From contig QENJ01000046.1 in the NCBI GenBank assembly GCA_013374505.1, positions 1-21,248 on the forward strand: a stretch of DNA of 21,248 nucleotides, given 5' to 3'. Source of the DNA: Candidatus Methanophagaceae archaeon (GTDB taxonomy: Archaea; Halobacteriota; Syntropharchaeia; Alkanophagales; Methanospirareceae). A model generated the notes under the pieces. The model saw only the letters and a program-made list of their open reading frames with translations, did no database searches and was not told the origin of the DNA. Position numbers and translations under genes: made by a program. The first letter of the stretch is position 1, and the number at the start of each line of letters is the position of its first letter. Of the stretch, positions 7,108 to 14,508 are shown piece after piece.

Positions 7108-8184
7108 ATGAGACCGGAAGAATATAAGAATTTGGTTTTAGGTATAACAGAGAAGGACGAGGGTGCAAGAACACTACAGGGATTAGTCTATTTACTGAAG
7201 GAATATGCCTCGGAAGAGGCACTCACGAAAAACTTCGTGGCGTTACAGGGGAAAGGGAAGGAAGAGGAATGCAAGGACTTGTTAAAATCATTGCAGCACA
7301 AACGTGTTTTTGGTATAGGACCTTATGATGAGTACATTTGCCCCGCGGGACATGAAAAGGACTTTGAGGAGATTGCCCTAGATTATTTAAAAGCACAACC
7401 GAAATTATCGGCGATAGTTAAAGCAGAGGTAGATGCGGGGAATAATGCAGCGCTAACTATGATTGAACTAATGTTGAAGATGAGCATACATGGACTCCCC
7501 GGCGTTACGCAGTATGAATTCATAAAAGCGGATATATCAGATATGTTTTCACCGGAGGTCTTTCAAGCGTTAGAGACCGATTTTATCGCCAAGAATCTGT
7601 GCGTTTATGGGCAAAGGGCACCAAGACATGAATTCCTGTGGTTGTATCATCAAACTGATGATGAGCGAAAGGCTGCCCAGGATATGCTAATAGAGTTTAG
7701 AGAGAAGGAACTCTATAAGATGCCACAGATAAAAGAGTTCGAAGGGCTAATTGGAGAGGTCATAGCGGAATCGCAACAAGAACAAAAAGCGAAGAAAGAA
7801 GGACTTGCCCAGTGGGCCGAATTCTCACAAGAGGAAGTAGATGCGGTTAGCGGCTATTTCAGCGGGTTCACAATGGATGAAGACTTCGTAGTGCTCAGCG
7901 GAAACCTGTATGTGGATAGAGATACACTGCACATGGTGATTACGGATAAATTGTCAAGATACGTCATTAGAGAATGGAAAGAGCAACCAGTGGTCTTCGT
8001 AACCGAGAAACTCCCGAAATGTGTACGAAATATCGGCCGCGTGTTTGAAGATGCCTATCCGTGCTATGAAGAGCGTAAACTCGCCATTGTCGTTCCGAAT
8101 GAAGTTGCATACGCAAACTTCAATCACAAGCTATTTTCTAGGCTCATAGCACGATTGGGGATTGAAAAGTGCTTGGAATTCTAA
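7108..8184 (+). CDS. Unrecognised 358-residue protein cotranscribed with ftsY
   Basis: I do not recognise this family. It is a soluble, charged, largely helical protein with no signal peptide, membrane segment or obvious catalytic motif. The first 120 residues (RTLQGLVYLLKEYASEEAL and later KRVFGIGPYDEYICPAGHE) look like helix-rich or winged-helix material. The middle (about 205-240) is rich in E, K and Q and could be coiled coil. The C-terminal third (VVFVTEKLPKCVRN and ERKLAIVVPNEVAYANF) alternates strands and helices like a small alpha/beta domain. The start is supported by a strong GGGGAAGAGAGAAG purine tract just upstream. It sits 17 bases after ftsY, so cotranscription is likely, but a role in export is only a guess. 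It converges with the AEC transporter gene, 42 bases apart. Confidence 0.8.
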   Translation: MRPEEYKNLVLGITEKDEGARTLQGLVYLLKEYASEEALTKNFVALQGKGKEEECKDLLKSLQHKRVFGIGPYDEYICPAGHEKDFEEIALDYLKAQPKLSAIVKAEVDAGNNAALTMIELMLKMSIHGLPGVTQYEFIKADISDMFSPEVFQALETDFIAKNLCVYGQRAPRHEFLWLYHQTDDERKAAQDMLIEFREKELYKMPQIKEFEGLIGEVIAESQQEQKAKKEGLAQWAEFSQEEVDAVSGYFSGFTMDEDFVVLSGNLYVDRDTLHMVITDKLSRYVIREWKEQPVVFVTEKLPKCVRNIGRVFEDAYPCYEERKLAIVVPNEVAYANFNHKLFSRLIARLGIEKCLEF

Positions 8185-8226
8185 CTGCACAAGTAAAACA
8201 CGGAAAAAAACACGGAAACAGCAATA

Positions 8227-9093
8227 TCATAAAATAGACAGGATTAGCGGTATAGAGAGGATACTGAGCAATGTGGTGATACAGACAACAGAAGCGACTA
8301 AAGATGCGTCTCTTTGGTATTTGGCTGCTAATATCATTGACATGACGGCAGAGGGCATTGCTGCTTGTAGCAATATGATGTCTTTCACTAATCCATCTAA
8401 GGACAATAGATTGACAATCATTAATGCAACTAAAAAACCGCCAAGAATTCTGAATCCCGAAGCGAGTAGTACGATTTTTGCTGTGCTTATTTTTATCTCT
8501 GTCAGTTTATACCCGAGAACAAGCAATGCCAGGGGGATAGTGACCAGCCCGACCATTTCAATCGGCAGGAATAGCACTTGTGGAATCGTGATTTTTGATA
8601 GATTTACTACTAAGCCAATTACCACTGCATAGAGTAACGGAACTTTGAACACCTCTTGTAGCTCGTTTCTGTGGTGTACGATATAGATGCCGAGGCTGAA
8701 GATAAGTACCGAGTTAATCATGTCAAAGACAACAGCACGCGACAAACCGTCCACGCCAAATGCGAATAATGCAACGGGATAGCCTACATAGCTCGTATTA
8801 CCGAAGGTCATGGGCAGATATAACCCTTTTTTGTCTGATCTTGTTAGTTTTAAGGTAAGACAAGCGAAAGTAACCATAATAAGTAGTATAGCGAGTGCAG
8901 CTACGGCAATTGAGGCGAAATCGGCCAGGTTAATGTCACTGGTTGCAATGGACGAGAAGATTAGACAGGGAGCTGCGATATATACAATCAGATTAATAAA
9001 GCGCTGAACATCTATTTTTTTGTGTTTACCGATGATATAACCAACTAAAATGATTGAAAAAATAGGGATTACTGTTTGTATTATTACTTGCAT
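8227..9093 (-). CDS. AEC-family (auxin efflux carrier-like) permease
   Basis: Integral membrane transporter of 288 residues, slightly shorter than the usual 300-320, with about ten hydrophobic segments in two halves. It starts MQVIIQTVIPIFSIILVGYI, the family's typical first helix. The signature FGNTSYVGYPVALFAFG (about 97-113) corresponds to the F-x-N-x-G-F-x-G-x-P motif of the family, and PLALLVLGYKL (about 184-194) marks the second half. Related proteins export malate, auxin or other organic anions; no substrate can be assigned here. A TATA-like TTTTTAAT about 27 bases upstream suggests a leaderless mRNA. Confidence 0.85.
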   Translation of the reverse strand: MQVIIQTVIPIFSIILVGYIIGKHKKIDVQRFINLIVYIAAPCLIFSSIATSDINLADFASIAVAALAILLIMVTFACLTLKLTRSDKKGLYLPMTFGNTSYVGYPVALFAFGVDGLSRAVVFDMINSVLIFSLGIYIVHHRNELQEVFKVPLLYAVVIGLVVNLSKITIPQVLFLPIEMVGLVTIPLALLVLGYKLTEIKISTAKIVLLASGFRILGGFLVALMIVNLLSLDGLVKDIILLQAAMPSAVMSMILAAKYQRDASLVASVVCITTLLSILSIPLILSIL

Positions 9094-9116
9094 AGAGTAA
9101 AAGATGGGAAAGATGG

Positions 9117-9124
9117 ATTAAAAA
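9117..9124 (-). promoter_or_regulatory. TATA-like box of the AEC permease
   Basis: TTTTTAAT on the minus strand is centred about 27 bases before the ATG at 9093, the spacing expected of a leaderless archaeal transcript. Confidence 0.4.
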
Positions 9125-9260
9125 CTTGTTGTAAAAGAAAAGAGGAGGAAGTCAGCAACCTCTTCGTGCTTTTTTTCGCTCGTGAGACTTATGATACACA
9201 CCCGGTTACATCTTGGTTATTCTTATCCTTTCATTCTGAAAATCCGTGTGAGCTCGTAGC

Positions 9261-10040
9261 TCAGGAAGTAAGATTGCGTAAGTATTCCATACTCTTTATC
9301 CCGGCCTCTACTGAGTACACCTCTATTACCACCAAGCCTTCATAGTCGTTAGCCCCGTTTAGCACCTTCTTCCAATCCAGGTTGCCCTCACCCACGGGCA
9401 AATGCAGATCGTCCGTACCAAAGTTATCGCTTACGTGCATGTGTATTATGTCCACATCGTTACGGCGAAAGAACTCATCCAGCGTCTTTGTCGTATTCGC
9501 ATGTGCCACGTCAAGGCATATCCCAAGGTTATCCCTATCCACACCCCGCACAATTCGAACGAGTTCATCAGGGGTTCGCCCCATCAGCATATTTATGGAA
9601 ATCAAATTCTCTACCGCTATCCGCAACCCGTATTCCGATGCTGTTTCGCAAATCGCACGCAAACCCGCAATCGCTTTTTGAACTGCTTTATCTGGCATCT
9701 GTATGGATAAAGGCGAGAAGAGGCCGGGATGCACCACGCAGATATTGTCAATGAACTCGTGTGTGTCCTCTATACTCTCTTTTACCTGTCTTACGCTCTC
9801 AGCCCATATACGCTCGTTCACACTCGCTATATTAACATCCGAGAGTGGCGTGTGCAAGGAAAGGACAAGATTAGTCGTCTCATATATTTCTCGAACACGC
9901 TCTTTAAATTCTCCGTCCACCTTCTGCAGTCCTTCTGCCACTATCTCCCAACCCTGAAAACCGGCATCTTCTAAGCTGTACATCCAGTCCACCGGATTTG
10001 TGGTTGCATCCACCGAAGAGTAACTTATTTTCGCGTTCAT
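9261..10040 (-). CDS. Sugar-phosphate isomerase/epimerase-like TIM-barrel protein (AP endonuclease 2 superfamily)
   Basis: Cytoplasmic protein of 259 residues, the usual length for xylose isomerase-like TIM barrels. Likely metal and active-site residues are ordered as in the superfamily: SLHTP (H63), VVHPG (H104), AVENL (E144), CLDVAH (D177, H180), HMHVSDN (H200, H202), DLHLPVGEG (H213) and VIEVYS (E240). These fit either an isomerase/epimerase of small sugars or an endonuclease IV relative, and sequence alone does not decide. The frame continues 20 codons upstream to a TTG at 10100, but ATG 10040 fits the barrel's first strand and has GAGAAAG just ahead. A TATA-like box lies about 48 bases upstream, so it is probably transcribed alone. 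Confidence 0.85.
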   Translation of the reverse strand: MNAKISYSSVDATTNPVDWMYSLEDAGFQGWEIVAEGLQKVDGEFKERVREIYETTNLVLSLHTPLSDVNIASVNERIWAESVRQVKESIEDTHEFIDNICVVHPGLFSPLSIQMPDKAVQKAIAGLRAICETASEYGLRIAVENLISINMLMGRTPDELVRIVRGVDRDNLGICLDVAHANTTKTLDEFFRRNDVDIIHMHVSDNFGTDDLHLPVGEGNLDWKKVLNGANDYEGLVVIEVYSVEAGIKSMEYLRNLTS

Positions 10041-10083
10041 AACACTTTCTCGTTTTAGAAAAAGAAAAACCCTTGTTTCTTTG

Positions 10084-10091
10084 ATTAAAAA
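10084..10091 (-). promoter_or_regulatory. TATA-like box of the TIM-barrel gene
   Basis: TTTTTAAT on the minus strand is centred about 47 bases before the ATG at 10040, leaving a leader of about 20 nt. It lies just beside the stop codon of the MobB-like fragment. Confidence 0.35.
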
Positions 10092-10092
10092 T

Positions 10093-10170
10093 TTATGCAA
10101 TCAAATCCACGATTAGGGTTGTCTTGCCCGAATTCTTCGCTCCAACTATGGATATTACCTCTGGCCTTAA
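10093..10170 (-). pseudogene. P-loop fragment resembling the MobB N-terminus
   Basis: A 25-codon minus-strand frame, bounded by TGA (10171-10173) and TAA (10093-10095), reads LRPEVISIVGAKNSGKTTLI then VDLIA. VISIVGxKNSGKTTLI is very close to the Walker A start of MobB, a GTP-binding protein of molybdopterin guanine dinucleotide synthesis. There is no in-frame start codon and no remainder of the gene on either side. It looks like a relic between the surface-protein genes and the TIM-barrel gene. Confidence 0.5.
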
Positions 10171-10184
10171 TCAATATCTTTCTA

Positions 10185-11273
10185 TTACTTCTTTATTCCT
10201 TTCTTACCGTATTTACGCAATAGATATGCGACTGTGAGAAGTCCCATGATCACAAATCCGATTTTGAAGTCGGGTGTAGTAGTCGTGGGCGTTGGGCTTG
10301 GAGTAGATGTAGGCGTAGGTGTAGGAGACGGTGTAGGGGTAGAAGTCGTCAAAGGAGTTGCCGTTATACGTGGAGTCGTTGTTACCGGTGGCGAGGTGGT
10401 TGGCACTGGAGATTGTGTTGGTACAGGAGTTGGTGATGGCTCGGGTGTTGCATTAACAGGCGTTGTATTAGTAGGCGTTGCATTAACGGGTGTTGGCGTA
10501 GGAGTTGGTGTAGGAGTTGGTGTGGGCGTTGGTGTGGTTTCTGAGGCGCTACTGCTACCGTCACTGGTTGCTTGTGGTGTGGTTCCAAGGTAAACGGGCT
10601 TTTCTTTATCTCCTGCGGTTATATTGAACTCACCCTTTGGAAGCCCACCGGTATTTATATTAAAAGAGAAGAAACCGTCTGAATCCGCGGTTACTTGGAT
10701 TTCCGATTTTACTTGTAAGTCTACAGAAGTTGCATCTTCCGCGGCTTTGCCATATACCTCTACATTTGTTTCGCCACTCACATCCTTTTTTATTCCATAT
10801 AGTTCAACGGGAATGGTAATAGTAAGTGTGGCGATACCGTTAGTTGCCGCTAGGGGTCCACTTAATGGATATTTATTCATAAATGGTACCGGACTCGGAT
10901 TTATTGATACACGAATATCTTTTACGTTTTCCGCAGTCACCGAGAACTGTTTCTCTTTTACAATTGCGTTGTCACCCGCAGGAGGAAAATAAATACCCTC
11001 AAACTTCTGAGAGTACTTCCCATCGCAGACGGACGAAGAAATCACAAATGAAGAGCCTATCCATACCGTTTCACCCGCCGATGCCTTACCCGTTATTGAT
11101 ACCTCACCACCCTCATCAACCACTTCGGGGTTCACATTCAATTCCGTTACGCTTGCAGTTGCAGTCGCTATTGTCGCTATACTAAGGAACACACAGAATA
11201 GTACAATACTCGCATGCTGTACAAAACGTCTATAGTCCTTTATCATCTCGGTCATCCTCCGCCTATTTATCAT
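10185..11273 (-). CDS. Exported surface protein with Pro/Thr stalk and PGF-CTERM-like anchor
   Basis: About 362 residues, from the ATG at 11273. A basic start is followed by the hydrophobic ASIVLFCVFLSIATIATATA, a likely signal peptide cut near ATA-SVTEL. A beta-rich ectodomain of about 180 residues is shared with the next gene (TELNVNPEVV, EVSITGKAS, DSDGFFSFNINTGG pattern). A stalk of about 95 residues follows, almost entirely P, T, S and V (TPTPTPTP runs), with a final TPDFKIGFVIMGLLTVAYLL and basic tail. That tail closely resembles the PGF-CTERM signal processed by archaeosortase A, with PDF in place of PGF. A start at 11246, nine bases after GGAGG, is equally plausible and keeps the signal peptide. 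It lies seven bases after its paralogue's stop, so they form one operon. The stalk is probably O-glycosylated (inference). Confidence 0.82.
   Translation of the reverse strand: MINRRRMTEMIKDYRRFVQHASIVLFCVFLSIATIATATASVTELNVNPEVVDEGGEVSITGKASAGETVWIGSSFVISSSVCDGKYSQKFEGIYFPPAGDNAIVKEKQFSVTAENVKDIRVSINPSPVPFMNKYPLSGPLAATNGIATLTITIPVELYGIKKDVSGETNVEVYGKAAEDATSVDLQVKSEIQVTADSDGFFSFNINTGGLPKGEFNITAGDKEKPVYLGTTPQATSDGSSSASETTPTPTPTPTPTPTPTPVNATPTNTTPVNATPEPSPTPVPTQSPVPTTSPPVTTTPRITATPLTTSTPTPSPTPTPTSTPSPTPTTTTPDFKIGFVIMGLLTVAYLLRKYGKKGIKK
10273..10545 (-). repeat. Low-complexity Pro/Thr-coding repeat tract
   Basis: Degenerate GTTGGTGTAGGA-type hexamers and their variants on the plus strand encode the TP/SP-rich stalk of the surface protein on the minus strand. 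Such tracts vary in length by slippage. The opposite-strand GVGVGVGV frame is only a shadow of the repeat. Confidence 0.7.
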
Positions 11274-11280
11274 CAAAGCG

Positions 11281-12321
11281 TTAGCTTAAGATAATAGCAG
11301 GGATCCAATCTTTATATACTTTTCCATTAACGTCAACGAATTTTTCGCATGTGATGGTTCCGGCGTTTGTATTCAATTGTGATGTGTGTATTATCTGCGG
11401 ATACGAGCTTGTCTCTATTGTATAGTTATACTCAACACCCGGGCGCAGTTCGAAACTATCCGCGAAGTAGATATTATGCCCCTCTTCGTTGTAACCGTCC
11501 CACATCGCGGTTTGTGTCCAACCCGAAGCATTACTAATAGTTATGCGTTCTGAATGTCCACCCGTTCCAATACACGGATACGTGTAAAGCTTGTGCACAA
11601 ATAGCGTTTGTGCAGGTATGATTTTGCCGTGATGCGTACCTGGGATGCTCGGGTACATTCCGGGGCCGGTATCGAATACCGATGGTTCCGTGGACACTAT
11701 GTGAACAGTTCGTTCTTTCTCTGATGCGGAAATCACAAGTTCTCCGAGCGGAAATCCACCTGTGTCTATACCAAACGAGAAATCGCCATTGGAATCCGCG
11801 GTGACTTTGATAGCCATGGCAAATTCAAGTATTACGGAAGTTGCGCTATCTTCCGCGGCGCCATATACACTAATGTCCTTTTCCCCTGATAGGTCCACTC
11901 CTTGTATAGGAAAGGAAAGCGAAAGAGAGGCAGTGCCGTTGGTTGCTTCTCTAGGTCCTGTGGTGGGATAGTTAACAGTACCCAGCCATAGTACAGGAGT
12001 TAGGGATAGCCGGATATCTTCTATTTTTCCCGCAGTCATTGAAAATACTTTCTCGCCCTTGGGGAAGTAAATACCATTGAATTCACGGCGGTATCTTCCA
12101 TCTGATACGGGCAAACTGGGAACAGATGATGAATATATCCATACCACCTCGTTCGGCGATGCTTTACCCGATATTGATACCTCTGCTCCTTGCACCACTA
12201 CTTCGGGATGGGCGTACAATTCCGTTACTGTCGCGCTCGTGACTGTAATACTAATGGCTGCTAGTAGCAACAGGAATATCAGTATCATTAGCATTGCACG
12301 ATTCTTTGTTTTTGCGGTCAT
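11281..12321 (-). CDS. Exported paralogue of the surface protein, without anchor
   Basis: 346 residues. KTKNR followed by LMILIFLLLLAAISITVTSA is a clear signal peptide, with cleavage likely near TSA-TVTEL. Residues about 30-210 match the neighbour's ectodomain: TELYAHPEVVVQG, EVSISGKASPNEVVWI, YPTTGPREATNGTASL, VYGAAEDSATSV, TADSNGDFSFGIDTGGFPLGEL. The C-terminal 140 residues differ, with a beta-rich segment (SERITISNASGWTQTAMWDG, NYTIETSSYPQIIHTSQLN) and many NxS/T sites but no stalk, membrane helix or sorting tail. It may therefore be secreted or held non-covalently at the S-layer. The C-terminal segment resembles nothing I can name. A TATA-like box about 33 bases upstream would drive both genes. 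Confidence 0.8.
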   Translation of the reverse strand: MTAKTKNRAMLMILIFLLLLAAISITVTSATVTELYAHPEVVVQGAEVSISGKASPNEVVWIYSSSVPSLPVSDGRYRREFNGIYFPKGEKVFSMTAGKIEDIRLSLTPVLWLGTVNYPTTGPREATNGTASLSLSFPIQGVDLSGEKDISVYGAAEDSATSVILEFAMAIKVTADSNGDFSFGIDTGGFPLGELVISASEKERTVHIVSTEPSVFDTGPGMYPSIPGTHHGKIIPAQTLFVHKLYTYPCIGTGGHSERITISNASGWTQTAMWDGYNEEGHNIYFADSFELRPGVEYNYTIETSSYPQIIHTSQLNTNAGTITCEKFVDVNGKVYKDWIPAIILS

Positions 12322-12350
12322 GATAACTATGAGGAAATGGTGAAACCGAC

Positions 12351-12358
12351 ATAAAAAG
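12351..12358 (-). promoter_or_regulatory. TATA-like box for the surface-protein pair
   Basis: CTTTTTAT on the minus strand is centred about 33 bases before the ATG at 12321. No second box is visible in the seven-base gap between the two surface genes. Confidence 0.45.
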
Positions 12359-12393
12359 GTTGGCGGTAAATGGTTTCTTAAATAACCAGTGAT

Positions 12394-12963
12394 TTAGCGA
12401 TTTGCGCCTGTTCCCCACCGGCGTATTAAATCTGTTTCTAAGCCAATACCAAAGCTGTCAAGTGCTCTTGCCACGATAAAATCCACCATATCCCGCACGT
12501 TTTGGGGCTTGTGGTAATATGCAGGTGACGCTGGTAGCACAATGGCACCCGCTTTCTTCACTGTAACCATATTCTGCAGATGTATAAGACTGAGCGGTGT
12601 TTCCCTCGGGACAATCACCAGTTTCCGGCCTTCCTTCAAACATACATCAGCAACCCTCGTGATTAGCGTAGTAGATATGCCGGACGCAATACTGCCCAGG
12701 GTCTTCATACTACACGGCACTATCATCGCACCGTCATAGCGCACCGACCCACTGCTCACTGCCACGGTGAAGTCTGAGTTATCATATACGTGAGAAGCCA
12801 TCGCATAAACTTCCTCGAGTTCATAACCCGTTTCTATTGATATTATCTTCTTCGCGCTCGCGGATACGATTAGGTGTGTTTCTGCTATATCGTTTAGCAC
12901 TTCTAATAATCTGATTCCATACACAACGCCGCTCGCGCCCGTTATCCCCATTACTAGTTCCAT
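12394..12963 (-). CDS. ubiX: UbiX-type flavin prenyltransferase
   Basis: 189 residues, the family's normal length. UbiX prenylates reduced FMN with dimethylallyl (pyro)phosphate to make the prFMN cofactor of UbiD decarboxylases. Motifs are GITGASG (6-12), the FMN loop; IVPCSMKTLG (81-90); VPRETPLS (118-125), phosphate binding; PAYYHKP (147-153); and the C-terminal RRWG (181-184). All key positions are present. No ubiD lies nearby, so it probably serves an enzyme elsewhere, for example in aromatic-acid or quinone metabolism. It is transcribed divergently from the phosphohexomutase and appears leaderless (TATA-like TTTTAATT about 24 bases ahead). Confidence 0.93.
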   Translation of the reverse strand: MELVMGITGASGVVYGIRLLEVLNDIAETHLIVSASAKKIISIETGYELEEVYAMASHVYDNSDFTVAVSSGSVRYDGAMIVPCSMKTLGSIASGISTTLITRVADVCLKEGRKLVIVPRETPLSLIHLQNMVTVKKAGAIVLPASPAYYHKPQNVRDMVDFIVARALDSFGIGLETDLIRRWGTGANR

Positions 12964-12982
12964 ACTTAATTATGTAACAGCT

Positions 12983-12990
12983 AATTAAAA
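12983..12990 (-). promoter_or_regulatory. TATA-like box of ubiX
   Basis: TTTTAATT on the minus strand is centred about 24 bases before the ATG at 12963, consistent with a leaderless mRNA. Confidence 0.45.
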
Positions 12991-13011
12991 TTTAGCCAAA
13001 AATGACTTGAC

Positions 13012-13020
13012 ATTTTTATT
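13012..13020 (+). promoter_or_regulatory. TATA-like box of the phosphohexomutase
   Basis: ATTTTTATT is centred about 36 bases before the ATG at 13052, predicting a leader of about 10 nt. It lies 30 bases from the oppositely directed ubiX box. Confidence 0.45.
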
Positions 13021-13051
13021 CATCTGAGGTCACCTTAATCTTATCCAGACA

Positions 13052-14446
13052 ATGCAAAAAGAAGAAATACCAGCGCACATATTCCGTGCGTATGACATAA
13101 GAGGGATTTTCAATGACGACCTGTATCCCGAGACGATGCTAAAGATCGGGCGCGCTTTGGGTACGTATGCGAAAGAACGAGGCGAAAAGAGCGTGGTTGT
13201 TGGTAACGACATACGAGCGACTTCTACATTGCTCGCGAATGCGTTCATCTCAGGCCTGCTTTCTTCGGGCCTGGACGTGACCAATACCGGCACAACCACA
13301 TTTGGCGCGTGTGCCTTTTCCGGATGGCGGCTCAAGAAGGATATAACAGCGTATGTGACGGCATCGCATCTGCCACCTGAATGGAACGGCGTGAAACTAT
13401 ACACAGGTGAAGGAATAGGTTTCTCAGCCGAGTCAAACGAAGAACTGATGGATATAGTGCTGGAAGGCGAAGAAGAATCGGTTTTGTGGCATGAAGTTGG
13501 CAACTACCATGAACTGGATTTGAGAGAGGAGTATATAGAATACATAGCGAAGAAATTTGACCGTGACGTCTTTGACGGCAAAAGAATCGTGTTGGACTGT
13601 GGAAACGGTAGTATGGGCCTAGTGGCATTGGATGTGGTAAATCGTATAAAGCTAAAGGCAGATGCGCTGTTCCCGAATCCTGACCCTTCGTTCCCGAATA
13701 GACCGTCCGAGCCAACAGATGCGACTCTTGGCGCATTAAAAGCCGAAGTACCGCGAAAAGAGGCGAATTTCGGTGCGGCTTTCGATGGTGACGGCGATCG
13801 GGTAGTAATAGTAGATGACCGTGGAAGAACGCTGAGTGCTGACCAGTGCGGCGTTATAATAGCTCAAGCGTTATTAAAAGAGCAAAAAGGAACCATTTTA
13901 GCAAATGTTGAATGCTCTATGCTGCTCGAGCGAGAACTGGAGCTGGAAGAGTTAGGCGGTAAAATAGAGCGGATACCGGTGGGTCATACATTCCTGACGA
14001 AGGAAGCAAAAGAACGAGATGCGGTGCTTGGTATAGAATCGAGCGGTCATTATGTTATGCCTTCTTTCTTCCCGTTTGACGATGCGATGGTAATACCATT
14101 GAAAATAGCGGAGATTTTAGTTAAAACCGGACGGACGTTGTCCGAGCTTGTGGATGCGTTACCCGTGTTTCCAAAACAGCGAAAGAATATTCAATGTGGT
14201 GATACCGTAAAGTTTGAGGTAATGCGAGTTCTTGCTGAACGGTTGTCGAATGAATATGGCACGGATAGGATAAATACTATGGACGGTATCCGGGTAGAAC
14301 AGGGCGATGAAGGCTGGGCGCTTATAAGGGCATCGAACACTTCACCTTTGATACGTGTGACGGCGGAAGGTGCAACGGAAGAGATTTTAGCTAAATTGAT
14401 GAATGAATTCGTTAGGGTTACGGAAGATGCGATAAGTACGTTTTGA
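13052..14446 (+). CDS. Phosphohexomutase (phosphomannomutase/phosphoglucomutase family)
   Basis: 464 residues, normal for the alpha-D-phosphohexomutase superfamily, which interconverts hexose 1- and 6-phosphates through a phosphoserine. Domain 1 starts IFRAYDIRGIF and carries TASHLPPEWNG (103-113), with S105 as the phosphoserine. The metal loop is DGDGDR (245-250). The sugar-binding loop is ESSGHY (329-334). The phosphate-binding loop is RASNTSP (426-432). The HLPPEWNG loop and ESSGH are closest to phosphomannomutase/phosphoglucomutase types rather than GlmM, but substrate preference cannot be fixed. It would supply sugar nucleotides for glycans, including those on surface proteins such as the pair nearby (inference). 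It is transcribed alone and its stop lies 62 bases before metE. Confidence 0.92.
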   Translation: MQKEEIPAHIFRAYDIRGIFNDDLYPETMLKIGRALGTYAKERGEKSVVVGNDIRATSTLLANAFISGLLSSGLDVTNTGTTTFGACAFSGWRLKKDITAYVTASHLPPEWNGVKLYTGEGIGFSAESNEELMDIVLEGEEESVLWHEVGNYHELDLREEYIEYIAKKFDRDVFDGKRIVLDCGNGSMGLVALDVVNRIKLKADALFPNPDPSFPNRPSEPTDATLGALKAEVPRKEANFGAAFDGDGDRVVIVDDRGRTLSADQCGVIIAQALLKEQKGTILANVECSMLLERELELEELGGKIERIPVGHTFLTKEAKERDAVLGIESSGHYVMPSFFPFDDAMVIPLKIAEILVKTGRTLSELVDALPVFPKQRKNIQCGDTVKFEVMRVLAERLSNEYGTDRINTMDGIRVEQGDEGWALIRASNTSPLIRVTAEGATEEILAKLMNEFVRVTEDAISTF

Positions 14447-14468
14447 ATAGGTGGATACAAGCCGGAGC

Positions 14469-14478
14469 TTAAATATAA
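14469..14478 (+). promoter_or_regulatory. TATA-like box of the core methionine synthase
   Basis: TTAAATATAA, preceded by GGAGC, is centred about 36 bases before the ATG at 14509 in the 62-base gap after the phosphohexomutase. Confidence 0.45.
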
Positions 14479-14508
14479 TATGGTAAAATATAGTTATAGA
14501 GCATAAAC

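Noticed and set aside
8198..8216. Direct repeat AAACACGGAAA twice in the convergent gap
   Set aside because: Two short copies only; no array, spacer pattern or known element.
9250..9264. TGAGCT-CGT-AGCTCA inverted repeat at the stop of the TIM-barrel gene
   Set aside because: Six-base stem over a stop codon with no T-run; likely chance.
10234..10593. Plus-strand frame coding GVGVGVG repeats
   Set aside because: It is the mirror of the Pro/Thr-coding repeat of the surface protein on the other strand.
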